From: Microvirga sp. Mcv34
GTDB lineage: Bacteria > Pseudomonadota > Alphaproteobacteria > Rhizobiales > Beijerinckiaceae
NCBI RefSeq assembly: GCF_024519725.1
Contig: NZ_JALJRK010000017.1
Span: forward strand, 32,094-96,093
DNA length: 64,000 nt
Direction: 5' to 3'
Under the pieces are notes generated by a model. That model was given only the letters and a program-made list of their open reading frames with translations, did not search any database and was not told the origin of the DNA. Both the position numbers and the translations under genes were made by a program. Below, piece by piece: positions 55,444 to 64,000 of this stretch; the first letter of the stretch is position 1; every line of letters begins with the position of its first letter.

Positions 55444-57018
55444 GTGATCGGCAGTCTCGTTCACTTCACCCGGAACCTGCATGCGGGTTTCGTTCTGGCC
55501 CGCGAGGGCGCGCTTTCGCTCGTCGATCCGAGCGCGTTGCCACCCGCCGCCCGTCTCGGCCTGCGTGTCGCGCGCCTCATCGAGCGGCCGCAGGCGGGCG
55601 ATGGGGCCGCGCGGCTGTCCAAGGCGCTGACGCGGCTCGGGCCTTCTTACGTGAAATTCGGCCAGTTCCTGGCGACTCGCCCCGACATCGTCGGCGTGGC
55701 GGCTGCGCGCGATCTGGAGCGGCTGCAGGATCGCATGCCTCCGTTCCCACGGGCGGAAGCGGTGCGCATGGTGGAAGCCGCGCTCGGGCGTCCCATCGAC
55801 GTGCTGTTTCTCGAATTCAGCGAGCCGATCGCGGCCGCTTCGATCGCCCAGGTGCACAAGGCCCGCATCCGCACCGCGGACGGCGAGGAAACTGTCGCCG
55901 TGAAGGTGGTACGGCCCGGCGTGCGCGAGGGATTCGCCCGCGATCTCCAGGCCATGCGGGCGGCCGCCCGCCTGTTCGAGCGTCTGGTGCCCGATGCGCG
56001 CCGCCTCAAGCCGCTGGAGATCGTGGAGGCGCTCGCCCGTTCCGTCGCGGTCGAGATGGACCTGCGCCTGGAAGCCGCCGCCGTTTCGGAACTCGCGGAA
56101 AACACCAAGGACGATCCGGATTTTCGCGTGCCGAAGCCGGAATGGGATCTCACTGCCCGGGACGTGCTCACCACTACCTGGATCGAGGGCGTCCGCCTCA
56201 ACGATCTGGCCGGAATCGAGGCGGCTGGCCTCGATCGGGTGGCCCTGGGCCGCACGGTGATTCAGTCCTTCCTGCGCCATGCCATCCGCGACGGTTATTT
56301 CCACGCCGACATGCATCCGGGCAATCTGTTCGTGGATGCAGAAGGGCGCCTGGTCGCCGTCGACTTCGGCATCATGGGCCGGCTCGGCATGAAGGAGCGG
56401 CGCTTCCTGGCCGAGATCCTGCTCGGTTTCATCCGCCGCGATTACCTGCGCGTGGCGCAGGTGCATTTCGAGGCGGGATACGTGCCGCCGCACCATTCGG
56501 TGGAGGATTTCGCGCAGGCCATCCGGGCCATCGGAGAGCCGATCCACGACCGGCGCGCCGATGAGATCTCGATGGCGAAGCTCCTGACGCTGCTCTTCGA
56601 GATCACGGCTCTTTTCGACATGGCGACCCGCATCGAGCTCGTCATGCTGCAGAAGACCATGGTCGTGGTGGAGGGCGTGGCCCGTAACCTCGATCCGAAG
56701 CTCGACATGTGGACCACCTCCGAGCCGGTGGTCCGCGACTGGATCGAACGCAATCTCGGTCCGCTCGGCCGCGCCGAGCAGGCGGGGCGGGGCCTGTGGA
56801 CCCTCGCCGGCGTCATCGGCGACCTACCGGAGCTGGCGCTGCGCGCCGAGCGCGTGCTCAACCAGCTCGAGGACGTGACCGCAAAAGGCGTCGCCCTCGA
56901 CCAGGACAGCGTCGCCGCCATCGGCCGGGCCGAGGCCCGGGGCAACCGCTGGGGCGTGGCGGCCTTGTGGATCATCGCGGCCTCGCTGATGATCATGCTC
57001 TTCAGGGGCTTCGCATGA
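55444..57018 (+). CDS. ubiB: Ubiquinone biosynthesis regulatory kinase-like protein UbiB
   Basis: This 524-residue protein starts at GTG 55444. The ADCK/UbiB signature KxGQ is present in YVKFGQFLATRPD; ATP-site segments are AAASIAQVHKA, VAVKVVRPGV and FHADMHPGNLFV with VDFGIMG. A C-terminal membrane helix (WGVAALWIIAASLMIMLF) anchors it. It supports ubiquinone synthesis at the membrane. Its stop overlaps the coaBC start as ATGA. Confidence 0.95.
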   Translation: MIGSLVHFTRNLHAGFVLAREGALSLVDPSALPPAARLGLRVARLIERPQAGDGAARLSKALTRLGPSYVKFGQFLATRPDIVGVAAARDLERLQDRMPPFPRAEAVRMVEAALGRPIDVLFLEFSEPIAAASIAQVHKARIRTADGEETVAVKVVRPGVREGFARDLQAMRAAARLFERLVPDARRLKPLEIVEALARSVAVEMDLRLEAAAVSELAENTKDDPDFRVPKPEWDLTARDVLTTTWIEGVRLNDLAGIEAAGLDRVALGRTVIQSFLRHAIRDGYFHADMHPGNLFVDAEGRLVAVDFGIMGRLGMKERRFLAEILLGFIRRDYLRVAQVHFEAGYVPPHHSVEDFAQAIRAIGEPIHDRRADEISMAKLLTLLFEITALFDMATRIELVMLQKTMVVVEGVARNLDPKLDMWTTSEPVVRDWIERNLGPLGRAEQAGRGLWTLAGVIGDLPELALRAERVLNQLEDVTAKGVALDQDSVAAIGRAEARGNRWGVAALWIIAASLMIMLFRGFA

Positions 57019-58229
57019 CGGCGCTTTCAGGCAAACGCATCCTTCTCGTCATTGGCGGCGGCATCGCGGCCTACAAGTCGCTCGACCTCATCCGCCGCCT
57101 GCGCGAGCGCGGCGCCTCCGTGCGCTGCATCCTGACCGCCGGGGCACAGCAATTCATCACGCCACTCGCGGCGTCCGCGCTGACCGGCCAGCGGTCGCAC
57201 ACCGATCTGTTCGACCGCGAGGACGAGGCCGATATCGGCCATATCCGCCTCGCTCGCGATGCGGACCTCGTGATCGTGGCGCCGGCCACCGCCAACCTCA
57301 TGGCCAAGATGGCGGGCGGCCACGCGGACGATCTCGCGTCCACGGTTCTGCTCGCCACCACGCTGCCGATCCTGATCGCTCCGGCCATGAATGTGCGCAT
57401 GTGGCTGCATCCGGCAACGCAGCGCAACCTGACGACGCTTCGGGCGGACGGTGTTCACGTGGTCGGGCCCAATGACGGCGCGATGGCGGAGGCCGAATTC
57501 GGCCCCGGTCGCATGGCCGAGCCCCTGGAAATCGCGGCGGCGGCCGAACGCCTGCTCGTGCCGTCGGGGCCGCTCGCCGGCAAGCACGTGATCGTCACCT
57601 CCGGTCCGACGCACGAACCCATCGATCCGGTGCGCTACATCGCCAACCGCTCCTCCGGCAAGCAGGGTCATGCCATCGCCAAGGCCGCGGCCGAGGCCGG
57701 CGCGCGTGTCACGCTGATCTCAGGTCCCGTGACGCTGCCGGATCCTGCCGGCGTGACCACCGTGCACGTGGAAAGCGCCCGTGACATGCTGCAGGCTGTG
57801 GAAAAGGCCCTGCCGGCCGATATCGGTATCTTCGCCGCCGCCGTCGCCGATTGGCGCGTGGCTAATGCGGGCGAGCAGAAGATCAAGAAGAAGGACGGCA
57901 CGCTGCCGAACCTGTCGCTGACGGAGAATCCCGACATCCTCGCCACGGTCTCGCATCGGGCCGAGAACCGCCCGCCGCTCATGGTGGGCTTCGCGGCCGA
58001 GACCGAGCATGTGATCGAGCACGCCAAGCAGAAGCTCGCCCGGAAGGGCTGCGATCTCATCGTCGCCAATGACGTGTCCACCGCGGGAGGCGTCATGGGC
58101 GGCGACAGCAACACGGTGCATCTCGTCTCCGCCTCGAATGTGGAGACATGGCCGACTCTGGCGAAGACCGACGTGGCGAGAAAGCTCGTCGAGCGCCTCG
58201 GCTCTCTGACCGAAGGTGCGAAGTCATGA
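57015..58229 (+). CDS. coaBC: Bifunctional phosphopantothenoylcysteine decarboxylase/synthetase (CoaBC, Dfp)
   Basis: This 404-residue protein carries CoaC (1-190) and CoaB (190-404). CoaC shows [16 protein letters not shown], the active His in [11 protein letters not shown], and the PAMNVRMW segment. CoaB shows [25 protein letters not shown] in pieces, KIKKKDG and FAAET. In E. coli a Cys sits before the GPGRM segment of CoaC; here that position is Glu 159 ([14 protein letters not shown]). Such substitution may be normal in this lineage. It converts 4'-phosphopantothenate to phosphopantetheine for coenzyme A. It overlaps both neighbours by four bases. Confidence 0.95.
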   Translation: MTALSGKRILLVIGGGIAAYKSLDLIRRLRERGASVRCILTAGAQQFITPLAASALTGQRSHTDLFDREDEADIGHIRLARDADLVIVAPATANLMAKMAGGHADDLASTVLLATTLPILIAPAMNVRMWLHPATQRNLTTLRADGVHVVGPNDGAMAEAEFGPGRMAEPLEIAAAAERLLVPSGPLAGKHVIVTSGPTHEPIDPVRYIANRSSGKQGHAIAKAAAEAGARVTLISGPVTLPDPAGVTTVHVESARDMLQAVEKALPADIGIFAAAVADWRVANAGEQKIKKKDGTLPNLSLTENPDILATVSHRAENRPPLMVGFAAETEHVIEHAKQKLARKGCDLIVANDVSTAGGVMGGDSNTVHLVSASNVETWPTLAKTDVARKLVERLGSLTEGAKS

Positions 58230-58678
58230 GCCGCCTGCCGATTCAGCGTCTCGCCCATGCGGCCGGCCTGCCTTTGCCGCGCTACGAGACGGCCGGCGCC
58301 GCCGGCATGGATCTCGTCGCGGCCAATCCGGCCGACGGGCCGATCATCCTGCAGCCGATGCAGCGCACGCTCGTTCCCACGGGTCTCGTGTTCCAGCTCG
58401 AGCCCGGCTTCGAGGCGCAGGTGCGTCCCCGTTCGGGCCTGGCCTTCAAGCACGGCATCACCGTGCTCAATGCACCCGGCACCATCGACGCCGATTATCG
58501 CGGCGAGGTGCAGGTGCTTCTCGTCAATCTGGGGGCCGAGCCCTTCATCATCTCGCGCGGCATGCGCATCGCCCAAGTGGTGATTGCGCCGGTCACCGTT
58601 GTAGAACCGGTCGAGGTGGAGGAGGTCGACGAGACCGGTCGGGCTGCCGGCGGCTTCGGGTCGACGGGGCTGGGATAA
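58226..58678 (+). CDS. dut: dUTP pyrophosphatase
   Basis: This 150-residue protein has all five dUTPase motifs: [41 protein letters not shown] and [11 protein letters not shown]. It forms a trimer that cleaves dUTP to dUMP, limiting uracil in DNA and feeding thymidylate synthesis. Its ATG overlaps the coaBC stop (58226-58229), a coaBC-dut order found widely in bacteria. Confidence 0.96.
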   Translation: MSRLPIQRLAHAAGLPLPRYETAGAAGMDLVAANPADGPIILQPMQRTLVPTGLVFQLEPGFEAQVRPRSGLAFKHGITVLNAPGTIDADYRGEVQVLLVNLGAEPFIISRGMRIAQVVIAPVTVVEPVEVEEVDETGRAAGGFGSTGLG

Positions 58679-58690
58679 GGGAGCTCTCGC

Positions 58691-59140
58691 ATGAACTTTC
58701 TCTCGCGCCGCTCGCTTCTCGCCATCGCGGCCGTCACCGACATCGCGCTTCATGCCCGGCCCCTGCCGGTTTCGGCCAAGGCGCTCGCCGCCCGTCACAA
58801 TCTGCCCCCGCGCTATCTGGAGCCGGTGCTGCAGGCGCTCGTCCGTCAGGGCGTCCTGAAGGGCGTGCGCGGTCCCCGGGGCGGCTATGAACTGGCCCGC
58901 GAGCGACGGCGGGTTACGGCCGGCGATATCGTGCGCATCGCCATGTCGGCCCTGGAGGAGGACGGCTCCTCGCCGATGCCGGAATCCCGCCTCGCCGAGG
59001 CTGTCGTGTCGCCCCTGGTTCAGCATGGAACGGAGGCGTTCCTGGCCGAGCTCGACAAGGTGACGGTGGAGGATCTGTGCCAGAAGGCGCAGGCGGAAGG
59101 CGTGGTCGAAGCGGCCTCTCCCATCGATTTCACGATATAA
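58691..59140 (+). CDS. Rrf2-family transcription regulator (CymR-like)
   Basis: This 149-residue protein has an Rrf2 winged helix: RSLLAIAAVTDIALHARPL, ALAARHNLPPRYLEPVLQALVRQGVL, and the wing GPRGGYELARERRRVT. It has a single Cys near residue 134 (EDLCQKA), so it lacks the three-Cys Fe-S site of IscR or NsrR and is more like CymR or other non-cluster members. It precedes cysK by 74 bases on the same strand, and regulation of cysteine synthesis is the natural guess. Confidence 0.85.
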   Translation: MNFLSRRSLLAIAAVTDIALHARPLPVSAKALAARHNLPPRYLEPVLQALVRQGVLKGVRGPRGGYELARERRRVTAGDIVRIAMSALEEDGSSPMPESRLAEAVVSPLVQHGTEAFLAELDKVTVEDLCQKAQAEGVVEAASPIDFTI

Positions 59141-59214
59141 AACGTGAAAATTGAGAAATATCGACACGTCATGCGGGAAAGGTTAAGTTTCCTTCGACCT
59201 GAAGGAGGAAACTC

Positions 59215-60189
59215 ATGGCTGACACTCTCACTTCATCGGATGCCAAGCCCGGACGGGGACGCATCTACGGCTCTATCACGCAGACCATCGGCAACACCCC
59301 GCTCGTGCGCCTCAACCGGCTGCCGCAGGAGCAGGGGATAGACGCCGAGATCCTCGTGAAGCTCGAGTTCTTCAATCCGATTTCAAGTGTGAAGGACCGC
59401 ATCGGCGTCAGCATGATCGAGGCCATGGAGGCCGCCGGGAAGATCAATCCTGACACGACCCTGATCGAGCCGACCTCCGGCAATACCGGCATCGCGCTCG
59501 CCTTCGTGGCGGCGGCGCGGGGCTACCGGCTGATCCTCGTCATGCCCGAGACCATGTCGATCGAGCGCCGCAAGATGCTGGCTTATCTCGGCGCGGAACT
59601 GGTGCTCACCCCCGGCCCCATGGGCATGAAGGGGGCCGTGGCCAAGGCGGAGGAGCTCCTGAACGAGATTCCCAATTCGGTCATCCCGCAGCAGTTCAAG
59701 AACCCGGCCAATCCGGAGATCCACCGCAAGACCACGGCGGAGGAGATCTGGAACGACACCAACGGCCAGCTCGACGCCTTCGTGGCGGCCGTGGGCACCG
59801 GCGGCACCATCACGGGCGTCGCCCAGGTGATCAAGCCGCGCTTGCCCAGCATGAAGGTGATCGCAGTCGAGCCCGAGGATTCTCCGGTTCTCTCCGGCGG
59901 CCAGCCTGGCCCGCACAAGATCCAGGGCATCGGCGCGGGGTTCATTCCGGACGTGCTCGACCGGTCGCTCATCGACGACGTGGTGACCGTGGGCAACCAG
60001 ACGGCCTTCGACACGGCGCGCAAACTGGCCCGGCTCGAAGGCATTCCCGGCGGCATCTCGACCGGCGCCAACGTGGCGGCCGCCCTCGAAGTGGCCGCGC
60101 GGCCCGAGTTCAAGGGCAAGCGCATCGTCACCGTCGCGCCGTCCTTCGCCGAGCGCTATCTGTCGACGGCCCTGTTCGAAGGGCTCTGA
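59215..60189 (+). CDS. cysK: Cysteine synthase A (O-acetylserine sulfhydrylase)
   Basis: This 324-residue PLP enzyme has the active Lys in [10 protein letters not shown], the substrate loop [12 protein letters not shown], the phosphate-binding loop [12 protein letters not shown] and the C-terminal [12 protein letters not shown]. It joins O-acetylserine with sulfide to give cysteine. GAAGGAGG precedes ATG 59215. It ends at a terminator at 60212-60239. The upstream Rrf2 gene probably regulates it in response to sulfur supply. Confidence 0.95.
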   Translation: MADTLTSSDAKPGRGRIYGSITQTIGNTPLVRLNRLPQEQGIDAEILVKLEFFNPISSVKDRIGVSMIEAMEAAGKINPDTTLIEPTSGNTGIALAFVAAARGYRLILVMPETMSIERRKMLAYLGAELVLTPGPMGMKGAVAKAEELLNEIPNSVIPQQFKNPANPEIHRKTTAEEIWNDTNGQLDAFVAAVGTGGTITGVAQVIKPRLPSMKVIAVEPEDSPVLSGGQPGPHKIQGIGAGFIPDVLDRSLIDDVVTVGNQTAFDTARKLARLEGIPGGISTGANVAAALEVAARPEFKGKRIVTVAPSFAERYLSTALFEGL

Positions 60190-60211
60190 TCGCTTCACGG
60201 CAGACGATCTC

Positions 60212-60239
60212 AAAGGGCGGCTTCACGGCCGCCCTTTTT
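60212..60239 (+). terminator. Rho-independent terminator after cysK
   Basis: AAAGGGCGGC, a short loop and GCCGCCCTTTTTG form a 10-bp stem with a terminal T-run, 22 bases after the cysK stop. Confidence 0.85.
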
Positions 60240-60334
60240 GTTCACGCTCGTCCCAAGCGTAGCCAGAACTTCGCCGATCCGGTCGGGTTCTCCTTGCTGC
60301 ACATGAATTCAAACGATGTCTCAAGGAGTTCGAC

Positions 60335-60691
60335 ATGGCGGAACACAAGGCGCCTCATTCGTTGAAGGAGCAGTCGGCGGACCAGATCCGCAACGAGCAG
60401 CGCGGAGGCATCGACAGCCCCGTCGATCCGAACCGGGATGGCGGCATCGAGGGCAATGCCACCATGCGCAAGGTGTGGAGCGAGCCCGGTGGCGAGGCCT
60501 ACAATTACCGTCAGGGCCAGACCGGGCAGACCAGCCAGGCCGGCATGGACGGTCATGACGAACTTACCGCCGCCGAGACGCCCGAGGCCACCCGGCACCT
60601 GAGCGATGCGACCCTGTCGCCCGAGGACAAGGACGCGACGGCCGAGGCCATCGAGCGCGCCACCGCCGTCAACGGCAAGCAGCAGGATTGA
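60335..60691 (+). CDS. Hydrophilic, probably disordered protein
   Basis: This 118-residue protein is rich in Asp, Glu, Gly, Gln and Thr, with no hydrophobic segment. It begins MAEHKAPHSLKEQSADQIRN and has repeated short polar motifs such as NRDGGIEGN and YRQGQTGQTSQ. TCAAGGAG precedes ATG 60335. The composition resembles hydrophilin-type stress proteins. It is the first of three adjacent genes for short, highly polar proteins. No family is known to me. Confidence 0.65.
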   Translation: MAEHKAPHSLKEQSADQIRNEQRGGIDSPVDPNRDGGIEGNATMRKVWSEPGGEAYNYRQGQTGQTSQAGMDGHDELTAAETPEATRHLSDATLSPEDKDATAEAIERATAVNGKQQD

Positions 60692-60703
60692 GGAAGCACC
60701 GCC

Positions 60704-60925
60704 ATGGGCAATGCAGGCTACGGCAATCACACCGAGGACACGGCGAAGGACGTCGCCTCCAAGAGGCAGGCTCCACAATCCGGTTCCGACAAACAATCCG
60801 GCGGCAAGGTCCCGGCCGCGGGGCCGCACGACAAGCCGGATCTGACCGACCCGAACGCAACGCCCGGAGCCGGCGCATTGCCGGAAGCGGGCGATCACGA
60901 CGCCACGGACTCGACGAGTTCATAA
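60704..60925 (+). CDS. Small disordered polar protein
   Basis: This 73-residue protein reads MGNAGYGNHTEDTAKDVASK then QSGSDKQSGGKVPAAGP and ends ATDSTSS. It has no cysteine or hydrophobic core and is probably unfolded alone. It starts 12 bases after the previous stop and shares its transcript. The function is unknown; its polar, low-complexity composition suggests a stress or desiccation role. Confidence 0.58.
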   Translation: MGNAGYGNHTEDTAKDVASKRQAPQSGSDKQSGGKVPAAGPHDKPDLTDPNATPGAGALPEAGDHDATDSTSS

Positions 60926-60946
60926 CGATCGCGAGAGGAGACGAGC

Positions 60947-61114
60947 ATGGCTCAACCGGACAGCAAGAAACCCGGTCAGGCGACCGAGGAGGACATCAGC
61001 GCGCCGCGGCTGACCCCGCAGGGCCGCGAGAATCCCGACGCCTCGGGCGAGGATTCCACGAACCCGATGGGCGAGGGCGCCAAGAAAGGTCAGGGCAGCA
61101 CGGCGGAAGGCTGA
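60947..61114 (+). CDS. Small disordered polar protein
   Basis: This 55-residue protein starts at ATG 60947 after GAGAGGAG. It reads MAQPDSKKPGQATEEDISAP and continues with ENPDASGEDSTNPMGEGAKK. It is low-complexity, charged and lacks any hydrophobic segment, like its two upstream neighbours. It ends just before a family A repeat. Confidence 0.58.
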   Translation: MAQPDSKKPGQATEEDISAPRLTPQGRENPDASGEDSTNPMGEGAKKGQGSTAEG

Positions 61115-61130
61115 CACGTGTTCATCCTGG

Positions 61131-61225
61131 ACGAAGCGCGTCGGAGATCCGGGATCGGGTTCAGAATGAAACGCTATTCTTGTCTAGCGATCCCGGGTTC
61201 TGCTCTGCAGCCCCGGGATGACGCC
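61131..61225. repeat. Intergenic palindromic repeat, family A, copy 2
   Basis: GATCCGGGATCGG, CAGAATGAAACGCTATTCTTG and GCGATCCCGGGTTC repeat the plan of 6485-6580, with CCCCGGGATGACG near the right end. It separates the small-protein genes from the convergent glutathione S-transferase. Confidence 0.6.
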
Positions 61226-61249
61226 GTGAGAAGGGAAGCGCAATTTCCA

Positions 61250-61873
61250 TTACGCGCCGCCGTCACGTCCGTACAACCGAAAGCCTTCGCGTTCGCAAAG
61301 GCGCTCGTAATAACGCTCGATCTCCGGCAGGTCGGGCCGCTTCAGCGGAATGCTTTTCCAGCGATGGATCGACAGGCCGATGACGATATCAGCGCAGGTG
61401 AAATGCCGACCGGCGATGTAAGCACTTGTGCGCGCCAGCTCCCGAGAGACGACGCGAACGGCAGCGGAGAACTTATCCCAGGATTCCGCAATTTGCTTCT
61501 CGTCCTGGAAATGCGGGTTCTTGCGTACGAGCCCCATGAACGCGTAGCGCCAGGTGTTGTTGAAGTCGGAGACCTGCCAGTCCATCCACTTCTCGACATG
61601 CGCTCGCTCGGCAGGCGTGTCGGGAAGTAGGTCGTGGCGGCTTTCGCGGGCAGCGAGATAGCGGACGATGCTGTTCGATTCCCAGAAGAGCTGGCCCGCA
61701 TCCTCCAACACCGGAATCATGCCGACGGGATTGAGCTTTTGAAACGCGGGATCGGTGACGGGCCGCGTTCCGCCGCCCCAATCGATGCGCTCGAAGGGGA
61801 GGCCGAGTTCCTCACAGATCCAGAGAACCTTGCGAACGTTGATGGAGCCCGCATAGCCGTGAATCTTCAGCAT
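61250..61873 (-). CDS. Glutathione S-transferase family protein
   Basis: This 207-residue protein has an N-terminal thioredoxin-like domain (KIHGYAGSINVRKVLWICEELG) with the glutathione cis-Pro in VGMIPVLEDAG and the ESNSIVRYLA segment, and a helical C-terminal domain with FTCADIVIGLSIHRW. Active-site Ser or Tyr is probably the Ser in GYAGSINVRK. It should conjugate or reduce with glutathione. It lies downstream of typA on the same strand, separated by a terminator. Confidence 0.88.
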   Translation of the reverse strand: MLKIHGYAGSINVRKVLWICEELGLPFERIDWGGGTRPVTDPAFQKLNPVGMIPVLEDAGQLFWESNSIVRYLAARESRHDLLPDTPAERAHVEKWMDWQVSDFNNTWRYAFMGLVRKNPHFQDEKQIAESWDKFSAAVRVVSRELARTSAYIAGRHFTCADIVIGLSIHRWKSIPLKRPDLPEIERYYERLCEREGFRLYGRDGGA

Positions 61874-61887
61874 GTTTCCCTCACATG

Positions 61888-61915
61888 AAAAAGGCCGCCC
61901 ATTAGGCGGCCTTTT
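61888..61915 (-). terminator. Rho-independent terminator downstream of typA
   Basis: AAAGGCCGCC, a 5-base loop and GGCGGCCTTTT form a 10-bp stem flanked by A and T runs between the typA stop and the glutathione S-transferase start. Confidence 0.8.
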
Positions 61916-61921
61916 GATCCT

Positions 61922-63748
<1,827 letters not shown>

Positions 63749-64000
63749 GGGGGTCTTTCAAAGCAAAGCGGCCCGGCACGCGGCAAACTTGGCCGCGCCC
63801 CTGGCTCATGCCGGGCGGAAATCTGATGCGCTGCAATATAATGATAAGAGAGCGGCCGCAATAGGGCATGGTGGCGCGTTTCTGAGCAGGGGAACAGGCA
63901 GCACCTTAGGAGCCCAGGGCTGGGAAGCCCTGAGCTGAAGGTGGTTCGAGGGTGGCGTGTCGGGCAGCCCGGCTCGCTGTGAGTAGGTTTGTTGGAAGAG

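Noticed and set aside
54523..56547. Minus-strand open frame of 674 codons
   Set aside because: It is opposite ubiE and ubiB; composition is a typical GC-rich shadow and no motif is seen.

Overview
The window is GC-rich chromosomal DNA from an alphaproteobacterium of the order Hyphomicrobiales (Rhizobiales), most like Methylobacteriaceae and in particular Microvirga. This rests on the housekeeping order around dnaA, on typical small families (DUF6894, PRC-barrel, BON, short disordered proteins), on dense GANTC (CcrM-type) sites beside dnaA, and on intergenic palindromic repeats. It is an inference from recalled gene content; no database search was run. No rRNA, tRNA, CRISPR array or intact insertion sequence was seen.

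Region 1 (1-24.7 kb) is ordinary accessory metabolism. It holds a UdgX/radical-SAM DNA-repair pair; a secreted helix-hairpin-helix protein and a PRC-barrel protein sharing a terminator; a complete TRAP transporter (dctQ-dctM-dctP); and OsmC flanked by two copies of a palindromic repeat. These are followed by an acetyltransferase, a recX/PAP2-phosphatase pair, a YcaQ-type crosslink glycosylase and a ring-cleavage dioxygenase. Next come a cysteine-free molybdopterin-fold periplasmic protein paired with a GGDEF-EAL c-di-GMP enzyme, a catB-type acetyltransferase, a PTPS-fold protein lacking the usual cysteine, and a MipA/OmpV porin-like protein. The region ends with BON, HNH, patatin and dienelactone hydrolase genes, an HxlR regulator divergent from VOC and SRPBCC genes, and a flavin disulfide oxidoreductase.

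Region 2 (24.8-42.9 kb) is more plastic. An IS6-type transposase fragment is fused in frame to the decayed C-terminus of a hybrid histidine kinase. Beyond it are a spermidine-synthase-like methyltransferase, an HWE-type sensor kinase whose LOV-like domain lacks the photoactive cysteine, several small uncharacterised genes, a cold-shock gene with a long leader, and a Crp/Fnr regulator. A TetR regulator faces a dihydrofolate-reductase-like gene across a clear palindrome, and an ArsR-SRPBCC-DHFR-like cluster follows. The block ends with membrane and stress genes: a tandem STAS-like protein, an Na+/H+ antiporter, DUF421, DUF2254 and a BetT-type choline/betaine transporter.

Region 3 (43.2-64 kb) is core chromosome. 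gyrB, a LysE exporter, recF, dnaN, dnaA and rpsT all lie on the minus strand. The dnaA-rpsT gap carries a perfect DnaA box, near-boxes and twelve GANTC sites in about 335 bases, and is the best candidate for the origin or the dnaA control region. Upstream on the minus strand are a TauE/SafE permease, an enoyl-CoA hydratase and mutM. Divergent from mutM is a tightly overlapping plus-strand set, ubiE-ubiB-coaBC-dut, followed by an Rrf2 regulator and cysK. Three short disordered-protein genes, a glutathione S-transferase and typA close the window.
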